Source: an uncultured Collinsella sp. (GTDB taxonomy: Bacteria > Actinomycetota > Coriobacteriia > Coriobacteriales > Coriobacteriaceae). From it: a DNA stretch of 20,482 nt. Made by a program: the position numbers and the translations under genes. The DNA lies in NCBI GenBank assembly GCA_902475445.1, contig CABRZN010000020.1, positions 1-20,482 on the forward strand, written 5' to 3'. Positions 14,464 through 20,482 of the stretch are shown piece by piece. The first letter of the stretch is position 1. Every line of letters starts with the position of its first letter. The notes beneath the pieces are model-generated. The model was not told the origin of the DNA. It saw only the letters and a program-made list of their open reading frames with translations, and searched no databases.

Positions 14464-14492
14464 TAGTCATTTAAGAACGTCCCCAATGACTA
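14464..14492. repeat. 29-bp palindromic repeat with the shared GGGACGTTC loop
   Basis: Arms TAGTCATT (14464-14471) and AATGACTA (14485-14492) are perfectly complementary. Read on the minus strand the 13-base loop is GGGGACGTTCTTA, matching the loop AGGGACGTTCCTA of the elements at 5865 and 6982 at all but two positions, while six of the eight stem pairs differ. It directly adjoins the terminator at 14492-14529. Confidence 0.8.
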
Positions 14493-14529
14493 AAACGCTG
14501 CCTGTGATGGTATTCACAGGCAGCGTTTT
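14492..14529. terminator. Bidirectional intrinsic terminator
   Basis: A perfect 16-bp stem (14492-14507 against 14514-14529) with a 6-base loop begins with AAAA and ends with TTTT. It separates the convergent 84-residue gene and nhaA and can serve both. Confidence 0.92.
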
Positions 14530-14546
14530 CAAACTTGTATGTGCCC

Positions 14547-15905
14547 CTACTCGTCCTTGGGCGCGGGATGCTTGCAGACCACGCTCATGTAGATCATGCC
14601 GAGCACGGCTGCGGTGACCGAACCGGCGAGAATAGCGGCCTTGGCTGCAAGAACCTCAAACTGGGCCGTCGGGAAGGCAAGGCCGCTGATGAGAATCGAC
14701 ATGGTAAAGCCGATACCGCCCAGAATGCCCACGCCGGCAATCATGTGCCAGTTGACATTGTGCGGCAGCTCGCAGGCCTTAAGCTTAACCAGGGCAAACG
14801 TCATACCAAAGATGCCGATCGGCTTGCCCAGCAGCATGCCAAAGTACACGCCGAGCGTCACCGGATCGGTGAGCAGCGTGCTCATGTCCACGCCCACTAA
14901 GCGAACCTGAGCGTTTACGAACGCAAAGATCGGCAGGATCACAAAGTTGACCGGCGTGGAGATCAGACGCTCCATGCGGATAAGCGGCGGGGTCACGCGG
15001 TGCATGACGCGCTCGACCTTGGTAGTCGAGACGGTAAAGTCATGCTGGCCCAGGATGTGCGCCTCGTCGTCGTAGCGGTCATCGAGCAGCGGCAGGCACT
15101 CGCCCAGCCAATCGGTGAGACTATCGAGCTTGACGCCGCACTTGGCCGGAATGGTGAAGGCCAGGATGACGCCAGCAAGCGTGGCATGTACGCCGCTCTT
15201 GAACATGCAGAACCACAACAGCAGCCCCAGTACCGAATACGGGGCAAGGCGGTAATGCTGCGTCTTGTTGAGCCACACGAGCGCGCAGGTCACAAGCGCG
15301 GCGGCGCCCAACCAAAACGGATTGGGGCTCTGACCGTAGAAGATGGCGATGGCGGCGATGGAGATCAGGTCGTCGGCAATAGCGAGCGTCGAGAAGAACA
15401 CGCGCACGCCGTTGGGAACGCGGTTGCCCAAAAGCGACAGCACGCCCAGCGCAAAGGCAATATCGGTTGCCATGGGGATGGCCCAGCCGTTGTGCGCGCC
15501 GGCATGGTTAAAGATCAGGTAGATGCAGGCGGGAACGACAACGCCGCCCACGGCCGCCAGCATGGGAAGCATGGCCTGACGCGGATTCTTGAGCTCACCG
15601 ACCGTCATCTCGTACTTAAGCTCGATGCCCACCAACAAAAAGAAAATCGCCATGAGGAAGTCGTTGACGAAAAGCTCAACGGTGAGACCGGCCGTAAGGT
15701 TGCCCAGACCCACATACAGCGGGGTCTCCAAAAAGTGATGGATGGCCTCGTAGGCATCGGTATTGGCGCAAATGACGGCGGCGATGGCGGCGAAGACCAT
15801 GACGGCGGCGGAAATCGTACCGTTCTCGGCGATGCGCTCCCAGATGTCGTGACGTTCAAAGCGCTTGCGCTCACGAACGTTGAACAGCTGCTCAGTTGCT
15901 GCCAT
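14547..15905 (-). CDS. nhaA: Na+/H+ antiporter NhaA
   Basis: NhaA expels Na+ (or Li+) in exchange for protons and protects against salt and alkaline stress. The 452-residue membrane protein has the expected series of about a dozen hydrophobic helices. Family motifs are NDFLMAIFFLLVGIELKYE (81-99), ATDIAFALG with D148, and the ion-binding pair D178-D179 in LAIADDL, equivalent to D163 and D164 of Escherichia coli. GKPIGIFG contains the conserved Lys near the C-terminal helices. A hydrophilic insertion is present in the middle (about 280-310, DDRYDDEAHILGQHDF). ATG at 15905 has AAAGGAG 6 bases upstream. The leader contains a terminator-like hairpin (15939-15974) and a second small hairpin (15920-15935). 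Confidence 0.95.
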   Translation of the reverse strand: MAATEQLFNVRERKRFERHDIWERIAENGTISAAVMVFAAIAAVICANTDAYEAIHHFLETPLYVGLGNLTAGLTVELFVNDFLMAIFFLLVGIELKYEMTVGELKNPRQAMLPMLAAVGGVVVPACIYLIFNHAGAHNGWAIPMATDIAFALGVLSLLGNRVPNGVRVFFSTLAIADDLISIAAIAIFYGQSPNPFWLGAAALVTCALVWLNKTQHYRLAPYSVLGLLLWFCMFKSGVHATLAGVILAFTIPAKCGVKLDSLTDWLGECLPLLDDRYDDEAHILGQHDFTVSTTKVERVMHRVTPPLIRMERLISTPVNFVILPIFAFVNAQVRLVGVDMSTLLTDPVTLGVYFGMLLGKPIGIFGMTFALVKLKACELPHNVNWHMIAGVGILGGIGFTMSILISGLAFPTAQFEVLAAKAAILAGSVTAAVLGMIYMSVVCKHPAPKDE

Positions 15906-15919
15906 GGGCGGCTCCTTTC

Positions 15920-15935
15920 ACGGGAAAGCTCCCGT
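15920..15935 (-). promoter_or_regulatory. Small hairpin just before the nhaA ribosome-binding site
   Basis: ACGGGA and TCCCGT form a perfect 6-bp stem with a 4-base loop. It ends two bases before AAAGGAG, the nhaA Shine-Dalgarno, and begins four bases after the T-run of the larger hairpin. It could modulate access to the site. Confidence 0.35.
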
Positions 15936-15938
15936 CTT

Positions 15939-15974
15939 AAAAAAGCACGGCCCGCCCAAGTGGCGGTGCCGCGC
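15939..15974 (-). terminator. Intrinsic terminator or attenuator in the nhaA leader
   Basis: On the minus strand a 12-bp GC-rich stem with one bulged base and a 5-base loop is followed by six T (15939-15944). It is a well-formed intrinsic terminator only 33 bases before the nhaA ATG. A separate strong terminator already follows ppaC at 16114-16153, and there is hardly space for a promoter between this hairpin and nhaA. It may therefore act as a leader attenuator. Confidence 0.6.
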
Positions 15975-16113
15975 TCTAACGTATTACGCTTGCATCTAGC
16001 CTACCCTGCACGACAAGCACGCAGGCGTGGCCGAAAAGCGGAACCACAGGTTGAACATTATTTGCTCAACGGCACGGGCACGCCTGTCCAAGAGACGACG
16101 CGGCGCCGTGCAC

Positions 16114-16153
16114 AAAAAACGACCGGAGCGCGGGGCGTCCGCGATCCGGTCGT
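16114..16153 (-). terminator. Intrinsic terminator of ppaC
   Basis: On the minus strand ACGACCGGA (16145-16153 region) pairs with TCCGGTCGT (16119-16127), with an inner CGCGG/CCGCG stem, followed by six T. It begins 20 bases after the ppaC stop. Confidence 0.88.
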
Positions 16154-16172
16154 GGCGTTCGGTCAACTAAAC

Positions 16173-17096
16173 CTAGCAGGCGGCCATGATGGGGGCAGCG
16201 ACCTGCTTCTTACGGGAGAGGACGCCCGGCATCCAGACGCCGTCGTGCTCGTCGGCAATGCCCAGGCCCTTCTGAGCAGCCTCGGTCTCGCCCTCGAGCA
16301 GGACCTGCGAGCCCTCCTCCATGATGTCGGTGATGCACAGGACGATGCCGTCGGCACCCTTCTCGGCGGCGTAGGCGCGCATGGCCTCGCGGATCTCGTC
16401 GATCATGCCGAGTGCACGGCTCTTGTCGACAGTCTCGTACTGGCCGATGAGCAGCTTCTTGCCGGCGGGCTCGAACATCTTGATGTCGTTGCCGACCATC
16501 TCGGCTGCAGTGAAGGAGCCAGACGGACGGGTGAGGAAGACCTCCATGCCAAACTTGACCGGGTCGACGCCCACCTGCTCGCCGAGCTTGGCGGCGACGG
16601 CGCGGTCGACATCAGTGGTGGTGGGGCTCTTGAGCATGAGCGTGTCGGTCATCATGGCCGAGAGCAGCAGCTTGGCCTGGACGTCGGAAAGCTCAACGCC
16701 GAGCACGCCGGCGAGCTTGGTGACGATGGTGCAGCTGGAGCCCCAGGGCAGGCAGATGTAGTGCAGCGGGCCGGCGGTCTCGAAGTCGCCGATGCGGTGA
16801 TGATCGACGACACCAAAGACCGTGGCGTCCTTAAGACCGGCAACGGACTGGGCAGACTCGTTGTGGTCGGTGAGGACGACGAGCTGACCGGCCTCGACGG
16901 ACTCAATCACGCGGGGCTCGGCGATGCCGGCGTCGGCAAGCAGCTTGGCGGACTCTGCCGGAAGCTGACCAAGGGCGCAGGCCTCGTAGGTGTTGCCGGC
17001 ATACTCAACCTGGTTGAGCAGCTGGGACAGGACGACGGCGCTCATGATGGCGTCGTTATCGGGGTTCTGGTGACCAAAGACAAGAACGTTTGCCAT
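16173..17096 (-). CDS. ppaC: Manganese-dependent inorganic pyrophosphatase (family II)
   Basis: Family II pyrophosphatases hydrolyse PPi to phosphate with Mn or Co and pull biosynthetic reactions forward. The 307-residue length is standard for the form without CBS domains. The DHH domain shows FGHQNPDNDAI with H9, D13 and D15, then D77, and VDHH with D98-H100. The C-terminal DHHA2 domain ends with the substrate-binding SRKKQ (294-298). ATG at 17096 has GGAGG 6 bases upstream. A TGCTACCAT (extended -10 type, 17135-17143) lies about 40 bases before the start. The gene stands alone and ends at a strong terminator. Confidence 0.95.
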   Translation of the reverse strand: MANVLVFGHQNPDNDAIMSAVVLSQLLNQVEYAGNTYEACALGQLPAESAKLLADAGIAEPRVIESVEAGQLVVLTDHNESAQSVAGLKDATVFGVVDHHRIGDFETAGPLHYICLPWGSSCTIVTKLAGVLGVELSDVQAKLLLSAMMTDTLMLKSPTTTDVDRAVAAKLGEQVGVDPVKFGMEVFLTRPSGSFTAAEMVGNDIKMFEPAGKKLLIGQYETVDKSRALGMIDEIREAMRAYAAEKGADGIVLCITDIMEEGSQVLLEGETEAAQKGLGIADEHDGVWMPGVLSRKKQVAAPIMAAC

Positions 17097-17208
17097 GGAT
17101 ATCCTCCACTTGATATGTGTACTTGGACGTAGCTATGGTAGCACGCCGATGCCGAGCCTTCGCAGACGGAAGGGGCACGGCATATTTTGGGGCAGGTATG
17201 GGGGCCAA

Positions 17209-17261
17209 GGCTGTCCCTTTTGCACCATGTTGGTGCAAAGTAACCCGACCCCCTTGCACCA
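17209..17261. repeat. Palindromic intergenic repeat with TTGCACCA arms
   Basis: TTTGCACCA (17219-17227) and TGGTGCAAA (17231-17239) form a perfect 9-bp palindrome with a 3-base loop. A third arm TTGCACCA recurs at 17254-17261, so TGGTGCAA (17231-17238) can instead pair with it across a 15-base spacer. The element begins with CTGTCCCTTTT, whose complement AAAAGGGACAG also occurs in the element at 18271-18311. It lies between the ROK kinase stop and ppaC. No T-run follows, so it is not an obvious terminator. Confidence 0.65.
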
Positions 17262-17262
17262 G

Positions 17263-18216
17263 CTATTTACCGGCGGCGCGCAGGGCTACGTATGCGGCAC
17301 CGATGATGCCGGCGTCGTTTCCGAGCGAAGCGACCTTAATGGGCGTCTCGCGCGAGGCAGAGAGCGCGTACTGCTTAAAGTGCTCGCGAACCTTGTCGAG
17401 ATAAACATCGGCCGAAGCGGACGCGCCGCCACCGATCAGGAACATCTCGGGGTCGACCACGTTGGCAATAAGCGCCAGGGCACGGCCGAGATAGTCGGCC
17501 ATGGTATCGGCAGCTGCCAGCGCGAGTTTGTCGCCCTCGCGGCAGGCCTGGAATACGTCCTTGGAATCGGAGGGGCCGGTCAGCTCGATGGGCTCGACGC
17601 CCGCCTTTTCGCACTCGGCAAGGTAGTTGCTCACCACGCCGGTGGCGCTGGAATACTGCTCCAGATGGCCATGGCCGCCGCAGCCGCAGGTGCGTTCCTC
17701 AGCCGGGTTCAGGCACATGTGGCCAATCTCGCCGCCGGCGCCCACAACGCCTGATACCACGTCGCCGTTAACGATAACGCCGCCGCCCACGCCGGTACCA
17801 ATGGTGACCATCACCACGTTCTGTACGCCCTTGGCAGAGCCGAGCCAGGCCTCGCCCATGGCAGCGGCGTTGGCATCGTTCTCGTACTTAACGACCGCGT
17901 CGGGGCAGTGCTCCTGAATGGCGATCCTCAGCTTGGGCAGGTTAATGGCAATGTTGGCCTTGACCTTGGCATCGCCCGATGCCGGGATGGGACACGGAAC
18001 GGCCAGACCAATGCCCGCCACAAAGGCACGCGGAATCTGAGCCTTGGCGACCACCTGGTCGATAGCCTCGGTCACCGCGGCAAAGCCCGCAGCGTCAACG
18101 ATAGGAGGCGTAGGCACGCTGGCCTTGGCCAGCAGGTTACCGTCTTCGTCGAACAGGCCCTCCTTAACCGAAGTGCCGCCGACGTCGATGCCGATGTAGT
18201 ACTGCTTAGGTTCCAT
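17263..18216 (-). CDS. ROK-family sugar kinase, probably glucokinase
   Basis: ROK glucokinases phosphorylate glucose to glucose-6-phosphate with ATP. The 317-residue protein has the phosphate-binding DVGGTSVK (11-18), the catalytic Asp in ENDANAAA (D114), IGTGVGGG (139-146) and the sugar-side EIGH (163-166). The usual ROK zinc motif CxCGxxGC is here CGCGGHGH: H166, C177 and C179 are kept, but the third Cys is H184. Zinc could still bind through His. No N-terminal helix-turn-helix is present, so it is an enzyme rather than a NagC-type repressor. ATG at 18216 has AAAGGTGG 6 bases upstream; the open frame runs 22 codons further without support. It is divergent from a GntR regulator and ManA, which fits sugar use; the exact hexose is not certain. 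Confidence 0.88.
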   Translation of the reverse strand: MEPKQYYIGIDVGGTSVKEGLFDEDGNLLAKASVPTPPIVDAAGFAAVTEAIDQVVAKAQIPRAFVAGIGLAVPCPIPASGDAKVKANIAINLPKLRIAIQEHCPDAVVKYENDANAAAMGEAWLGSAKGVQNVVMVTIGTGVGGGVIVNGDVVSGVVGAGGEIGHMCLNPAEERTCGCGGHGHLEQYSSATGVVSNYLAECEKAGVEPIELTGPSDSKDVFQACREGDKLALAAADTMADYLGRALALIANVVDPEMFLIGGGASASADVYLDKVREHFKQYALSASRETPIKVASLGNDAGIIGAAYVALRAAGK

Positions 18217-18270
18217 GGGAGCCCACCTTTCTCGTTTAAACATTGCCTGTATGGTACCGCTCCCAAGGCA

Positions 18271-18311
18271 AAAACCAGCCAAAAAGGGACAGGTTTGTTT
18301 TGGCAGGTTTT
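18271..18311. repeat. Palindromic intergenic repeat with AGGGACAGGTTTG loop
   Basis: Arms 18271-18284 (AAAACCAGCCAAAA) and 18298-18311 (TTTTGGCAGGTTTT) are complementary at 13 of 14 positions. The 13-base loop starts AGGGAC, the same loop length and start as the elements at 5865 and 6982. It lies between the divergent ROK kinase and GntR genes. Confidence 0.75.
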
Positions 18312-18509
18312 ATCTGGGGAAACTCAAAGCATGAGATTCGGTTCGTTGGGCGGCAAAACAGCCCAGCCCCGTCCTCGAGCCAATCAATTTGCTCAATACC
18401 ACATTATTCGAGTGCATATTCATTTAGAGCGCTCTAGTTTTTAAAGAGAAGCGTTTTTTAATTAAACCTTTCTCGAACTTTTCAAAAACGCAATAGGGAT
18501 GCTTAGGTG
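18312..18509. other. AT-rich intergenic stretch between ROK kinase and GntR genes
   Basis: The gap between the two divergent genes (18217-18556) is 340 bases. Apart from the repeat at 18271-18311 and the GntR promoter region, this part carries no gene that I can support. It becomes notably AT-rich from about 18380 on. It contains a perfect 12-bp palindrome TAGAGCGCTCTA (18425-18436) and an A/T block with TTTTTTAATTAAA around 18454-18466. Confidence 0.5.
18425..18436. promoter_or_regulatory. Perfect 12-bp palindrome, possible operator
   Basis: TAGAGCGCTCTA is a perfect dyad in an AT-rich context about 120 bases before the GntR start. It could be a protein-binding site for the divergent sugar genes; no known operator consensus is claimed. 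Confidence 0.3.
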
Positions 18510-18535
18510 TTGACTATACTTTCTTCTGTACTCAA
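18510..18535 (+). promoter_or_regulatory. GntR gene -10 box within an imperfect dyad
   Basis: TATACT (18515-18520) is the likely -10; no good -35 is seen upstream. It lies inside an imperfect inverted repeat: TTGACTATAC (18510-18519) against CTGTACTCAA (18526-18535), 7 of 10 positions matching. GntR regulators often bind such sites over their own promoters, so autoregulation is a reasonable guess. GGAAAGGAGG follows shortly before the ATG at 18557. Confidence 0.4.
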
Positions 18536-18556
18536 TCAAGCCGGAAAGGAGGTTCC

Positions 18557-19276
18557 ATGATTCCCAAATACGAGGCGATAGCTGCAGATATCCGTCGAAG
18601 CATCGAGGACGGCGCTCTTAAACCGGGCGACAAGCTACCCACCGTCGTTGAGTTCTGCGAGCTCTATAGCGTTTCCAAAATCACCGTCAAGCGAGCTATC
18701 GAGCAGATCACCGAGGAGGGCCTTGTCACCAGCCGGCGCGGGTCGGGCACCTACGTTAAGGACACGGCGGGTCTTCCCGACCAGGCATTTTTCCAGGGCA
18801 AGAATGACCGCGCCCAGGGTTTTTCGTATGAGCACCGCGGGGAGAAGGTAACCTCGGTGGTCTACGATTTCTCGATTGTCAATCCACCAGCGGACGTCGC
18901 TACTCAGCTGGGAATTGCCGAGGACGACTTTGCCTATCACATCGTGCGCGTGCGCCAGGTCGACGAGAAGCCCATCGTCATCGAGTACACCTACATGCCT
19001 CTCGAGCTGATACCGGGCCTTAAAAAGAAGAACCTGTACGGATCGGTCTATAGCTTTATCCGCGAGCAATGCGGACTCAAGATCTCGAGCTTCCACCGCA
19101 CCATCCGTGCCGTGGCGGCAACCGAGGAAGAGGCCGAGCGCCTGGACACCGAACCCGGCTCTCCTCTGCTCGAACTCAACCAGATTGGCTTTTTGGATAG
19201 CGGCAACGCCTTTGAGTACTCGATTTCGCGCAACGTCGGCGACCGCTTTGAGCTGCACAACGTAACGTTGGCATAG
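18557..19276 (+). CDS. GntR/HutC-family transcriptional regulator with UTRA domain
   Basis: The 239-residue regulator has the GntR winged helix (about 1-68: YEAIAADIRRSIEDGALKPG, then LPTVVEFCELYSVSKITVKR as the helix-turn-helix and GSGTYV as the wing). A UTRA effector domain follows (about 85-235) with ESP-like landmarks such as IVRVRQVDEKPIVIEYTYMP and EAERLDTEPGSPLLEL. HutC-type regulators usually sense a sugar phosphate or related ligand and repress nearby transport or catabolic genes. ATG at 18557 has AAAGGAGG 5 bases upstream. It is followed by manA (75-base gap) and is divergent from a ROK kinase; control of either is inferred from position only. Confidence 0.92.
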   Translation: MIPKYEAIAADIRRSIEDGALKPGDKLPTVVEFCELYSVSKITVKRAIEQITEEGLVTSRRGSGTYVKDTAGLPDQAFFQGKNDRAQGFSYEHRGEKVTSVVYDFSIVNPPADVATQLGIAEDDFAYHIVRVRQVDEKPIVIEYTYMPLELIPGLKKKNLYGSVYSFIREQCGLKISSFHRTIRAVAATEEEAERLDTEPGSPLLELNQIGFLDSGNAFEYSISRNVGDRFELHNVTLA

Positions 19277-19351
19277 GTTTTTGTAGTCATGCGGGCGCTC
19301 GTTATGGCTCGTCTAGAGCGGGCGGCCGCACAACACCATGGGGGTATGAAC

Positions 19352-20284
19352 ATGTCCGATTTGATTAAACTGACGCCGATTTTCCACGAGAAGATCTGGG
19401 GCGGCCGCCAGCTCGAAACCGTATTTGGCTACGACATTCCCGAGGGTCCCATCGGTGAGTGCTGGGCCATTTCGGCCCACCCCAACGGCGACTGCCAGAT
19501 TGCGGAGGGCCCGTATGCCGGCCACACGCTTTCGTGGCTGTGGGCCGAGCACCGCGAGCTCTTTGGCAACTGCGAGGGCAAAGAGTTCCCGCTGCTCATT
19601 AAGATCCTGGACGCCAAGGACGACCTTTCGATCCAGATTCATCCCAACGACGAGTACGCCGCCGAGCACGAGAACGGCAGCCTGGGCAAGACCGAGTGCT
19701 GGTATGTGCTGGACTGCGAGCCCGGCGCCACGATTATCGTCGGGCAGCGCGCCAAGGACCGCACCGAGGCCGCACAGATGATCGAGGACGGCCGCTGGGA
19801 CGACATGCTCAACGTGCTGCCGATCCACAAGGGCGACTTTTTCCAGATCGACTCCGGCACCGTTCACGCCATCAAGACCGGCACGCTCATTTTGGAAACG
19901 CAGCAGTCGAGCGACGTGACGTATCGCCTGTACGACTACGACCGCCCGGGCACCGACGGCAAGCTGCGCCCGCTGCACATTGAGCAGAGCCTCGACTGCA
20001 TCGACTTTGATGTTCAGGCGCCGACCGACGGCACCGTGACCGCGCCCGAGGTCGACGGCGTAACCGAGCTCGAGTCCAACCCCTGCTACACCGTCGATCG
20101 CGTGCGCGTCGACGGCAGCAAGACCCTCGAGCAGCGCTGGCCCTTCATGTGCCTGTCGGTCATCGACGGCGAAGGCACCGTCTGCGGCGACCCCGTCCAC
20201 AAGGGAAGCCACCTGCTGGCCCCCAGCACCGTGGACCAGATCGAACTCGAAGGCAAGATGGAACTGATCATCAGCCACCTCTAG
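19352..20284 (+). CDS. manA: Mannose-6-phosphate isomerase, class I
   Basis: ManA interconverts mannose-6-phosphate and fructose-6-phosphate using zinc. The 310-residue protein is of the short Bacillus-like class I form, a cupin. Landmarks are EKIWGG (13-18), SIQIHPND with Q95 and H97, E115 in KTECWYVL, H172 in DSGTVHAI, and LETQQSSDVTYRLYDYDR (181-198) with the active-site Arg. I chose ATG at 19352, where GGGGG lies 7 bases upstream; an in-frame ATG two codons earlier is too close to it and the longer open frame from 19289 has no ribosome-binding site. It follows the GntR regulator on the same strand and ends before a strong hairpin. Confidence 0.93.
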   Translation: MSDLIKLTPIFHEKIWGGRQLETVFGYDIPEGPIGECWAISAHPNGDCQIAEGPYAGHTLSWLWAEHRELFGNCEGKEFPLLIKILDAKDDLSIQIHPNDEYAAEHENGSLGKTECWYVLDCEPGATIIVGQRAKDRTEAAQMIEDGRWDDMLNVLPIHKGDFFQIDSGTVHAIKTGTLILETQQSSDVTYRLYDYDRPGTDGKLRPLHIEQSLDCIDFDVQAPTDGTVTAPEVDGVTELESNPCYTVDRVRVDGSKTLEQRWPFMCLSVIDGEGTVCGDPVHKGSHLLAPSTVDQIELEGKMELIISHL

Positions 20285-20310
20285 GTCGCAACAACAACCA
20301 AAACGAAACA

Positions 20311-20344
20311 AGGGGCTCCCCCGTTCATCAACGGAGGAGCCCCT
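20311..20344. terminator. Terminator hairpin after manA
   Basis: AGGGGCTCC (20311-20319) pairs with GGAGCCCCT (20336-20344); after one mismatch CCGTT and AACGG extend the stem to 14 bp with a 4-base loop. On the minus strand it is followed by TTGTTTCGTTTTGG, so it also suits a gene arriving from the right. The plus-strand side has only a weakly T-rich tail. Confidence 0.75.
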
Positions 20345-20424
20345 ACTCGTATCTATATATCAGCCCACCCGGCTCTCCAGACCAAAAAGCGAACGAGCAA
20401 AGCGACGTTCGCAAGCAACGTTAT

Positions 20425-20482
20425 CTAAGGACCCGGGCGGGCGTATGGGGCAACATCGATCGCGAGCTCCGCACGAGCCGGA
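20425..20482 (-). CDS. Possible 3' end of a gene entering from the right edge
   Basis: One minus-strand frame reads PARAELAIDVAPYARPGP and ends with TAG at 20425. Codon use is compatible with the neighbours, and the hairpin at 20311-20344, T-rich on this strand, would be its terminator. With only 18 codons the other two frames cannot be excluded, and no function can be given. Confidence 0.3.
   Translation of the reverse strand, partial: PARAELAIDVAPYARPGP

Noticed and set aside
15975..16113. A known riboswitch upstream of nhaA
   Set aside because: I could not match any established aptamer consensus by eye; only the terminator hairpin is clear.
15000..17132. Plus-strand open frame of 710 codons spanning nhaA and ppaC
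   Set aside because: It crosses two terminators and is antisense to two well-defined genes.
17263..18216. NagC/XylR-type repressor instead of a kinase
   Set aside because: The protein starts directly with the ATP-binding DVGGT and has no N-terminal helix-turn-helix.

Overview
The window is GC-rich, densely coded bacterial DNA. Its gene content, the GC-ending codon use, the tmk-holB-ricT block, an archaeal-looking topoisomerase I with a Lys-rich tail, and Tat and Hyp genes side by side all suggest an anaerobic gut actinobacterium of the class Coriobacteriia, most likely Collinsella or a close relative. This identification is an inference from protein style and gene order; there is no rRNA or other marker in the window to settle it.

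Layout. Positions 1-226 are an AT-rich gap. From 5756 down to 227 (minus strand) lie tmk, holB, a RicT/PSP1 protein with a long Arg-rich tail, comF, and an unrecognised protein with a Vsr/DUF559-like nuclease fold. On the plus strand, 5982-6962 encodes a zinc-ribbon, single-pass membrane protein flanked on both sides by copies of a 57-bp palindromic repeat. From 12216 down to 7105 (minus) there is a probable operon tatA-tatC-hypA-hypB-topA. Upstream of it are a single-domain STAS protein and a type Ic aspartate aminotransferase (minus). A small plus-strand gene of unknown function (14206-14460) is divergent from the aminotransferase. It is followed by nhaA, ppaC and a ROK sugar kinase (all minus). 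A GntR/HutC regulator and manA (both plus) end the coding part. A strong terminator follows manA, and the tail of a further minus-strand gene may enter at the right edge.

Functional themes. tmk and holB serve DNA precursor synthesis and replication. ComF and RicT are the competence- and RNA-processing-associated proteins that often travel with them. TatA/TatC export folded proteins, and HypA/HypB insert nickel into [NiFe]-hydrogenase, so these four may serve the same enzyme made elsewhere in the genome. The ROK kinase, the GntR regulator and ManA form a divergent sugar-phosphate locus. NhaA and PpaC stand alone with their own terminators.

The most unusual signal is not a protein. Three intergenic elements (two near 5.9-7.0 kb, one at 14.5 kb) are 29-nt stem-loops. 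They share a 13-nt loop, RGGGACGTTCYTA, but have unrelated 8-bp stems that stay perfectly self-complementary. A fourth element at 18.3 kb keeps the 13-nt loop length and the AGGGAC loop start with yet another stem. Such a pattern (constant loop, covarying arms) points to an uncharacterised interspersed element or structured RNA/DNA signal. Other points of interest are a 12-bp hairpin that buries the comF ribosome-binding site and an intrinsic terminator sitting inside the nhaA leader.
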